A stretch of 64,000 nt of DNA from Ichthyophis bannanicus (lineage: Eukaryota; Chordata; Amphibia; Gymnophiona; Ichthyophiidae), in assembly GCA_033557465.1 (NCBI GenBank), contig CM066034.1:986521637-986585636 (forward strand). The letters run 5' to 3'. The position numbers and the translations under genes are program-made. The notes under the pieces are model-generated. The model was not told the DNA's origin. It made no database searches and worked only from the letters and a program-made list of their open reading frames with translations. Of the stretch, positions 56,633 through 64,000 are shown piece after piece. Each line of letters begins with the position of its first letter. Position 1 is the stretch's first letter.

Positions 56633-56724
56633 GTTGTATAGTTGATGTTAAATGTAAACCGCTCTGATCTAAAATAGAGCGGTATAGAAGAACTGTTAAA
56701 TAAATAAATAAATAAAATAAATAA
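56633..56724 (+). mobile_element. Very short L2-type 3' tail insertion inside L2-g
   Basis: Plus-strand 'atgtaaaccgctctgatct', 'agcggtatagaagaactgt' and an (aaat)n tail, about 90 bp only, lying between the endonuclease linker and RT codons of the minus-strand L2-g. It is a 3'-end-only insertion of an L2 or L2-tailed SINE. A GTTGTG-like short duplication may flank it. Confidence 0.7.
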
Positions 56725-57595
56725 GTTGTGGTGTTGAGACTGGTGATGTTTTTTAGTGTCTCTTTAGTTATGGGATGGAACTCGGACCATTCATCTGGTG
56801 GCTGGTGAGATAAGTTGGTAATGTCTATAGACATTAACGGCATTTTTGCTTTGTTTTGATAATGGTGGGCTAAGGTTTGAACTGAGATGTCTGTAATTTT
56901 GCTGTCAGAGGTTTGAGGGTTGGTTAAATTTCTGACAATGGTGAATAACTCTCTTGGCCTGTTATATGATTTTGATAGTATTTTAGCATAATATTCTTTT
57001 TTATGCTGTCCATGGTTTCTTTGTATTTATTGAGGTGGTTATTGTATATTTCTTTGTGTATTGTCAATTTAGATTTGCGCCAGTTGTGTTCTAGTTTTCT
57101 CAGATTCCGTTTCATTTGCTTTAGTGTATTGTTGAACCATGGTATGGTATTAGTCTTAGAGTAAGTGATCTTTTTGTGTGTGTGATTAATTTTGGCTGCA
57201 TTGTTGATGGTTTCATGCCAGTTTTTGACAGTGTCATCTAAATTCGTTGCTGGTGATAAGAGGTGGGGGATTGTTAAGTCAATAAATTCTTCATTGTTGA
57301 ACTTTTTAAATCTTGTAGTTGGGACAATTCTGGATTGGTTATTAGTGCTAGTGATGGGATATGTAAGATTTAATTTGATAATGTAGTGATCAGACCAGGG
57401 TATCTGTGTACATTCAACTGAATTTGGGTTGATTAGTTTGATGAGTGTATTAGGGAGAAAGACAAGATCAAGAGTTCCACCTTTGATGTGTGTAGAAGTG
57501 TTTATTATCTGATGATATTCCATGTCTGATATTGTATCAAAGAATAGTTTAGAGTCCAGTGTTGGTAGAGAAGGAAGGTTAAAGTCTCCTAGCAT
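56725..57595 (-). pseudogene. L2-g endonuclease C-terminal part and linker
   Basis: Starts at MLGDFNLPSLPTLDS (the APE GDFN motif) and includes THIKGGTLDLVFLPN, IPWSDHYIIKLNL (catalytic SDH) and the linker TIPWFNNTLKQMKRNLRKLE to a stop at 56,924. In another frame, DEWSEFHPITKETL (56,740-56,800) continues to the insertion. Frame breaks near 57,597 and 56,924. Confidence 0.78.
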
Positions 57596-57597
57596 GA

Positions 57598-58248
57598 TTA
57601 TAGGGTGTTGTTCAGTGGAGGAGCTGAGGAGAAAGCGTCAAGGCAATCTGGGTTTTGGTCTGGGGGTCTATATACTAAGCAGAGTTTCATGATACCAATT
57701 TTTATTAATAACCTATCTATGTTGTTGGAGATGTTTGATTGGATTGTTTTGACACTTAATACTTTTTTTGTCATCATTAATACACCTCCGCCTTTCCTAT
57801 TAGTTCTATGTTTATAGAAAGTGTCATAGTCTTCATTATTTAGTTGATTTAAGTAGACTGTATCGGTATCGGTGAGCCAGGTTTCAGTGACGCATAATAT
57901 GTCTGGTTTTAAGTCAGATATTAAGTCATTAAATATAGGTAGCTTGTTTTTCATGGAGCGTGCGTTGATAAGGATGCATGAGAGGGATGTTGAGTTATTG
58001 GTGCATGTTCCCTTGGTTGTTTGATGTGGGTTTGTTTGTTTTATGTGAATTAGTCTATGGAAATTTAGTCTAGGATGGTTGTATGGGTAAATGTGTCCAG
58101 TATGGAAGTTGTTTCTAGTGTGTGTGTGAATTATGGGAATTGTTTTATGGTTATTGCTGTGTAGGCTTAGTGTTAGGTCTATGGTTAGAATTGCTAAGAC
58201 TAAACCGATATAAGATAGTTTCATTAGCATTATGTTTGTACGTGGCAT
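57598..58248 (-). pseudogene. L2-g N-terminal region and APE endonuclease start
   Basis: MPRTNIMLMKLSYIGLVLAI opens with a hydrophobic stretch, then a His/Asn-rich segment and the endonuclease start: LSCILINARSMKNKLPIFND, DILCVTETWLTDTD, RTNRKGGGVLMM, CLVYRPPDQN. A frameshift at about 57,597 separates it from MLGDFN. This is the likely true start of the ORF2-type protein, since the 5' UTR repeat lies just upstream. Confidence 0.75.
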
Positions 58249-58572
58249 TTTAGATGTGTTGCTGTTAGTGGAGCTAAGCGGTTATAAACCGGGGTAGGAA
58301 ATGAGAGAAAAGGAAACTCACTAAGAAGTTGTGTTATACAGAAAGTTGAAATGAGAGCTGCTAGAAACAATATTAATCCTAATTGATGAAAGCTACTGAC
58401 AACAGTATATATATAAAATTGTGTGATAGCTACTAACAGTACTAATTGATGATAATATACTACTGGCAACAATAATAAAATATGATAATATACTACTGGC
58501 AACAATAATAAAATGTATGACAGTTAGTTGCTAGCTAGCTACTGACAACAGTAATAATATGTATGACAGTTG

Positions 58573-58628
58573 GTTCTAGTTTTCTCAGATTCCGTTTCAT
58601 TTGCTTTAGTGTATTGTTGAACCATGGT
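58573..58628. repeat. 56-bp duplicate of L2-g interior
   Basis: Identical, by reading, to 57,088-57,143 and in the same orientation. It starts 'gttctagttttctcagatt' and ends 'gttgaaccatggt'. It forms the junction between the L2-g 5' end and DIRS H. Confidence 0.88.
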
Positions 58629-58695
58629 GCACTTAAGCACTTCTCCCCCTTGCCTGTTGACATAGAACAATGCAACTTGGTTGTCCATCTGGACA
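58629..58695 (-). mobile_element. DIRS-like copy H, RNase H fragment (left of copy B)
   Basis: On the minus strand encodes VQMDNQVALFYVNRQGG, the RNase H block with the DNQ motif. It continues the RNase H begun at 63,594-63,902 once copy B is removed. Confidence 0.8.
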
Positions 58696-58743
58696 GCACA
58701 GTTACTTACCTGTAACAGGTGATCTCTGGGAACAGCAGGAATT

Positions 58744-58880
58744 AGTCTTCACATATGGGTACGTCGGTACCAACGGAGCCTGCACGGGAATGCTCCCCAG
58801 CATCCAATCAGAAAGCTTTTGGGAGCATCCCTCGCGCCTGTGCGCTGACTTCCCGCCTTTCCCACTGCCTCTCCTCAGTT
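58744..58880. repeat. DIRS copy B 3' inverted terminal repeat
   Basis: 'tacgtcggtaccaacggag' (one base off the palindrome of copy A), 'atccaatcagaaagctttt'. Inverse of 63,435-63,580. Confidence 0.88.
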
Positions 58881-58959
58881 GAGTTTCATAGCTGAGACAG
58901 AAGGAGAGAAAGAGGAAAGGAGATAGATAGATACAACTCCTAGGGGAGGTGGGTGGGTT

Positions 58960-59057
58960 GTGAAGACTAATTCCTGCTGTTCCCAGAGATCACCTGTTAC
59001 AGGTAAGTAACTGTGCTATCTCCAGTAACAAGCAGGAATGAGACTTCACATATGGGG
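58960..59057. repeat. DIRS copy B internal complementary region
   Basis: Same as in copy A, with one change ('ctccagtaacaagcagg' for 'ctccaggaacaagcagg'). Confidence 0.88.
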
Positions 59058-59884
59058 ACTCCCTAGCTGTGGGTGCCAGGGGAGATCCCATAAAAGGCGT
59101 ATCCCTGGAACAGGACGGCATTTCCCAAACTTGGATCCACGGCATCCCCTGAGGGATGGGGGGTAGGAGTTGAATAGAGAAGAGCTGTAGAGGAACAGCG
59201 AATCTAAAGACTACAGGAAAAATGAGTCTTTAGAAGGTATGTCAAGTATCATTAAAATATTTAATGAACTAGTACAATATAGAGCTTACCTACTGGATTG
59301 TAGGAAGTAGAACTGTGATGGAGTGTACTGTAGATGCAGTAGCGGAATCCTCAAGGTAACTTCACAGCAGTGAGGATGAAGTTCCAATCCTGGAATGGGC
59401 AGGTGACCCAGGTGTCAACTGCGGTAGGAGAAGAACGGCAGGTCTTCAATGGAAAGCTTTATGGGAAAAAGCTGAAACTCTTTTAGGTACAGAGTTATTA
59501 ACACTGAGGACTAAAAGAAGAAGACTGACCGATCTGGAGAATTAGCCCAGTCCTGAAGGGAAGAGGGGGTATGGAAAAAAGCCCCTATTCCCAAGGAGAA
59601 CAGAAGTGTACTCAGAAGTACTGAAGATGTACACTGTCTTTCCTAGCTGGTAAGAGATAGGAAGACATTGAAGTTTGATACTTCATAGACAGGGAGATCT
59701 ATAACAAAAACAGAAGCTGTTGACATCACAGCAGTAATTGTGTGTATAAGCGCTCCCACTTACTGAGCCGTATGAGAATAGGCAAGTTGACTGTCTGGAC
59801 CTCTTAAGGTGGTAAAAGCTTTATAGCACAGACAGTTAGGGAGATAGTAGGTAATACATAGCGTCCTATGGACATCTCCCAATG

Positions 59885-59937
<53 letters not shown>

Positions 59938-61278
59938 AGATACATACATATCTATATATATGTGCATATATGTCTAGATATGTGTGATATGGGCATGACT
60001 TATGCCCACAGAGATTACAGAAATATGTATGTATAGGACATATACATACATGAATATATGTCTGAGGATACATGCCTGCAACTGAGCCCCACAAAACATT
60101 CACATGGGGAATGTGATGGGAAAAGATTCATCTAATAATAAGGGGGTGAAAACCACCTGAAGATATATAGAGAATCTATTTCTGCGGTGCAGGAATGTAG
60201 TTCAGTGGAATAACCAGTATGGTTGCGTGAAAAAACAGAGGATAATAGCAGTCTGGCAAGAGCACGTCAGGAGTACTTTAGGACTCTGACATGTCCAAAG
60301 GACAAAAAAAACGCATAGACTAAGACACCAGGATGACCCAGCCAAGGGACACAGGGGTATCATGTACACTAAAAGAGTATGCGTAGTCCAAGTGGAGCAG
60401 AAAAGCATAATGCCAAGCTGTAAGGAAAAAAGGGGTAGATTCCTGCAAGATTGGGAACTCCTTGGACATTCACGCAGAAAAAGCTTGTCTTCTGTATCAC
60501 AACAGGAGACAAGAGGGTATAAAGAACCCATATAGTCATGAAATGATTATATAAGCTTTTTCTACTATATGGAAAAAACCTTCAGAGACAAAGTTCAATG
60601 CTCTGTAGCAAGGGCCCATAGTAGAAAGCTTCTCTGAAGATTGCAGAGAGCATTTTGCAGGAGAATTATGAGATAAAACTGACTGAAGTCAGGTGTGTTG
60701 CCACATCCTAGGAAAGGATATGGCTAGAAGAAGATAACCTGCAGTGAGTAGTATTATGCAAGATAGTTGAAAGTAGCTTGCAATGAGTATTAAAGTAATC
60801 ACTGGAACTCCTGCATGCACAGCAACTGAACAAAACAGAGGGGATTCTCCTGTATAAAAACAGAGAGAAAACAGACAAAGGGAGCAGAGATATTCCCGTC
60901 CCTGTCTGATGAGTTGTTCAGAGTATGCATTGAAGGATAAGAAAAAGTCTACACTGTAAAGAAAGAGAAGTGTTTCAGTATGGTAGTGTTTCAGTATGGT
61001 ACCAACTCAAGCAGGGGAAAACCCTGGAAGAGAGGAGGTTGGAAGGTGACTTACCATATGGTAAGTCAGCTGAAGGAAAAGATGTCCATGTGGGGACAGA
61101 AACTATCATGGGATAGTTGTAACCTCCCTTCGTAGTAGTAAGAAGGGGAGAATTCTGTAACCCATGGACAAAAGAATCCTAACAGCTTAGCATACTGAAA
61201 AAGAAAAAAACAGTGTAGAGTCTGAAGAATAAACTTCTGCTAAGAAGAAGTTAACTGTAGATTGCAACATACAGGAAC
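59058..61278 (-). other. Copy B non-coding interior
   Basis: Counterpart of 24,728-26,920. Contains an (AT)n run of about 48 bp at 59,888-59,935. No ORF with domains. The (GATA)n run of copy A is nearly absent. Confidence 0.7.
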
Positions 61279-63212
61279 CTATGGTTGCTGGTTATGATTA
61301 GACTGGTTAGAGTCTGGAGACTTCAGACTAAGATGAGATGTCCCTTGCTTGGGTACATCTGGAGGATGGGCAGGAGAAGGGTGAAACCTTCTTTTCTTAG
61401 GGAAAGAAGGTTTGGTAGGACATTTCCTACGTCCTGGGGAAAAAGAAGGCTTAGGATGGTTTCCAGAACCAGGGAAGTCAGTGGAGCAATGAGCAACCTG
61501 ACGTAAAGCCTCTTTATTGAAGAGATTTTCTCCAGTACAAGGAGAATTACCCAGTGTATGTTGTGCCCATCTGCTCAAGTTTGAAGCTTGCAGCCAGGCT
61601 TTACGATGTGCTCCAATGGCAATAAGCAGAGGATCTGCTAACAGACTCAAAAGAGTCTAGAGAAGCACGAGAAAGAAACCAAGAGATATTCCTGCTATGA
61701 TTAAGAAGCAAGGAATAGTCAGTGGCCTTAGGCTCTGACAAAAAAGGGGACAAAAGAGATAATTTCTCTGTGACCTCCTGAAGTGTCAGACTCATATAAA
61801 AAATATATGAAATAATTCTTGAAGCCAGCATAGAAGTTTGGAAGGTTTGACGTCCAAAGGCATCAAGTGCTTTAGATGCACGACCTGGCGGATAAGAAGA
61901 ATGCTTCTTCTTGCTTCTTACCTTCCTCATTGCTGATTCCACTACAATGGAATGATGTGGAAGTTGTTTTTTTTGAAACCCCGGAGAGGGAGGCACCTGA
62001 TACAGAACATTAATGGCTGTAGAAGGCGAAGGAACCTTTAAAGGTGATTCCCACATCCTCAGAAGAAGATCCTGCAAAGAATAATGTAAAGGAAGCATTA
62101 TATTTTCCTTTTCTGCAGGATCTTGGTTAAGAGTAGAGTCAGGAATTGGAATGGCAAGAAAGGTTGCCATGTCAAGGAGAAATTTCTGAAAAGAAGGATC
62201 TCCAATGGGAACTATTCCTGGGTAAGCTGAGGTTGAAGGAGCAGCTTGAGCACCAGAAGACATACTGGACTGGTGCAGAAAAAGAAACCTGCTAGATGGA
62301 CAGTACTACTGACAGTTCTGATTCGAGGCAGCTAGTACTGCATCGTCAGTGCCCGGTATCGATTCCAAGCTAGGCATAGAAAGGATCGATGGCACCAATG
62401 GAACTGCAGGAATCGACATCGATACCGATACCGGTATCGGAGACGGTAATGTCATCGAAGCAGTAATCGGGGGCTGCTGAAGCGGTACCGAGATAGCCAG
62501 AGAGCCTTGGTGAATATCCCCGGTACTGCATAGTCGGAAACGATATGGATCGGTTCCGAAACGTGTCGGTACCAAGTCATCTAGACTGGATATCGATTCT
62601 AGACTCGGCATCGAAGGGAGCGAGTCTAACGATGCATGTCTAGAAGGTACCAACGTTGGTGGTGGTATCGACATGCCGATACAGGAAAGTCAATCGGAGC
62701 CATATCGATCGGTTCCGAAGGTACCGAGGACGTCCGAAGACAATGCCTGGTGAAGAGAGGAACACTCGACACCGGCACCGATGTCGGGGTATCGGTACCG
62801 CTCGAAGCGGATACCACCCCTGAGCACGGCTCAGGTATGTTCTGTGAGGGGTGAGCCCCAGGAACAACCTGAAACCCCGTAAATGCTTTGGAGCCCGAAG
62901 ACTCTCTGGGGTCTTGAGGGCAAGGCCGGAGCCGTCATCATGCTGAGCATGAGACTTGCCCTTCAAGAATTGGCAAGTCTTAACAGACTGTTTGTGGGTT
63001 ACCTGATCCTGGAGAGAAGAATAAACTGGTGTCCTCACCTCAGGAGGAAAAACGGCATCAAGGGAAACTCGAAAAAGGGAAGGTCTTCTCCCAATAATAC
63101 AGCCTGATGGATCAGGGAAAAAAGGGTCAGGACCCAAACAGGTTAGACACCAAGCATTAGAGTCTAAAAAGAAAACTATGTTTCCACAGTGAAGGCACTT
63201 CTTAGGGGAAGA
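61279..63212 (-). pseudogene. DIRS gag-like protein, copy B, frameshifted
   Basis: Homologue of the intact 711-residue gag of copy A. The N-terminus keeps all cysteines (KKCLHCGNIV, WCLTCLGPD). Breaks occur near 62,905-62,910 (a deletion of the 'ccgccggggttttattgcc' area), near 62,670, near 62,290 and at about 61,623 (an extra A in 'caataagcag'). The conserved C-terminal block is split: HHSIVVESAMRK, FYMSLTLQEVTEKL before the last break and RKAWLQASNLSRW, CTGENLFNKEA after it. It could not supply full Gag. Confidence 0.82.
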
Positions 63213-63434
63213 AGGCTCCATGTTGGAGAGGCCTGGTAGGCCCAAAAAGTTAAGACAAAAACTGAGGAGAAAAAATTTCTCTAAGTTTAGAAAAGAAAAG
63301 AATAAAGCACCGGCGGTACCGGTATCGGCGGGAAAGACAGCCGCGACCACAAGAAAACAAGAAATAAGAATTTTAAAGAAAAAAGTTTCTGCGGTGACAG
63401 GAGGACGTCCTGTCGGCTCCGCGGAAAAACGAAA

Positions 63435-63593
63435 ACTGAGGAGAGGCAGTGGGAAAGGCGGGATGTCAGCGCGCAGGCGCGAGGGATGCTCCCAAAAGCT
63501 TTCTGATTGGATGCTGGGGAGCATTCCCGTGCAGGCTCCGTCGGTACCGACGTACCCATATGTGAAGACTCATTCCTGCTTGTTCCTGGAGAT
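63435..63593. repeat. DIRS copy B 5' inverted terminal repeat and terminus
   Basis: 'gggatgctcccaaaagctt', 'tcggtaccgacgtacccat' and 'ctgcttgttcctggagat'. Confidence 0.88.
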
Positions 63594-64000
63594 CAGCACC
63601 AACTGGTGCTGAAACCGCTAATGGAAGGCTCGGAGAGCCAAAAACATCACCCGGAGTTCCAGAAGGTTGATTTGTAACTGGTGGTCCATCTGGGACCAAG
63701 TGCCTTGAGTGCGGAGGTCCTCGCAATGAGCTCCCCATCCCAGTAAGGAGGCATCCGTGACAAGGACCCTCTTGGGGGGTGGGTGCCTGGAAGGTGGTGG
63801 GGGAGCTGCAAGTAGTTGAGGGAGTCTGCCAGCCAGCGGGTCACTCTCATCCTGTCCTGAAGCCTGCCCATGGCTTGTGCTCACTGGGAGTGGAGACGTC
63901 ACTGAGTCACCCTAATGTGCAGGTGGGCGTACAGGGTCACATGGACTGTGGAGGCCATGTGGCCGAGCAGGTGGAGAACAATGCGAGCAGGCACCGACTG
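63594..64000 (-). pseudogene. DIRS-like copy H, RT end and RNase H start
   Basis: RT thumb codons at the window edge read LGHMASTVHV and LYAHLHIR (63,900-63,990), then RNase H: KRVLVTDASLLGWGAHCEDL, QGTWSQMDHQLQINLLELRV and MFLALRAFH. Copy B interrupts the gene between this point and VQMDNQVALFY at 58,629-58,695. A stop near 63,900 breaks the frame. The rest of H lies right of the window. H differs in sequence from C and D. Confidence 0.8.

Larger units (their letters stand above)
54750..58572 (-). mobile_element. L2-type LINE (L2-g), near full length (about 3.8 kb)
   Basis: Minus-strand LINE with an (aaat)n tail (54,750-54,778), a 3' UTR with the reversed 'gcggtttacagtgaac' motif, RT, endonuclease and a 5' UTR containing a 33-bp tandem repeat (about 58,449-58,516). 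It is interrupted at about 56,633-56,724 by a short plus-strand L2 tail. A 56-bp piece of its own endonuclease-to-RT linker is repeated beyond its 5' end (58,573-58,628). Confidence 0.85.
58696..63593 (-). mobile_element. Gag-only DIRS-like element, copy B (4.90 kb)
   Basis: Second copy of the element at 24,367-29,397: same termini ('gcacagttacttacctg' and 'gttcctggagat'), ITRs (about 58,744-58,880 and 63,435-63,593), internal complementary region (58,960-59,057), non-coding interior and gag. The text is nearly identical to copy A over its whole length apart from small indels, an expanded AT run and one missing 156-bp gag unit. It inserted into the RNase H gene of copy H. No RT, RNase H or recombinase. 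Confidence 0.9.

Overview
The window reads as a transposon-packed stretch of vertebrate chromosome, most probably from an amphibian. A caecilian is my best guess, because DIRS, Penelope, L2 and L1/Tx1-type elements and CORE-type SINEs occur together; this is inference. The only host gene recognised lies on the minus strand. Four short coiled-coil exons (44,779-44,905; 35,699-35,827; 16,702-16,914; 14,362-14,481) join in frame at good splice sites, and their peptides match the central coiled coil of CCDC186 (C10orf118). The 5' and 3' exons fall outside the window or were not recognised. Everything else is intron or flanking sequence made of mobile elements.

Layout. 1-11,278: a DIRS-like element (copy E, minus), split by a 5'-truncated L2-type LINE (354-3,493, plus) and by a near full-length L1-type LINE (3,557-9,218, minus) with a 15-bp target-site duplication and an open 1,260-residue ORF2. 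11,279-13,062: a second DIRS remnant (F) with an L2 3' fragment inside. 13,548-13,728: a foldback MITE. 17,543-34,108: three DIRS elements nested like dolls. A 5.0-kb gag-only element (A, 24,367-29,397) sits in the 5' leader of a complete-type DIRS (C, 18,706-29,678), which sits in the tyrosine-recombinase gene of a third DIRS (D). The nest fills about 88% of one 18.8-kb intron. 36,655-36,950: a 5S rRNA-derived SINE. 37,020-41,787: two Penelope-like elements joined head to head as a large inverted repeat, with one 16-bp target-site duplication around the pair. 42,124-43,855, 45,211-46,658 and 54,750-58,570: L2-type LINEs. 49,638-54,100: an old DIRS relic (G). 58,696-63,593: a second copy (B) of the gag-only DIRS, lying in the RNase H gene of another DIRS (H).

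Main points. DIRS identity rests on inverted terminal repeats and on an internal complementary region that matches both element ends, seen in A, B, C, D and G, plus gag, RT/RNase H and tyrosine-recombinase domains. A and B keep the gag gene and all terminal signals, but carry about 2 kb of shared non-coding DNA where RT, RNase H and recombinase should be. They look like a non-autonomous, gag-bearing DIRS lineage that could be moved in trans by C/E-type elements. The Penelope pair carries GIY-YIG endonuclease ORFs and a hammerhead-ribozyme-like fold in each arm.

All family names come from motif recognition by eye. No alignment or database search was possible, and element boundaries are accurate to roughly 5-20 bases unless a duplication fixes them.
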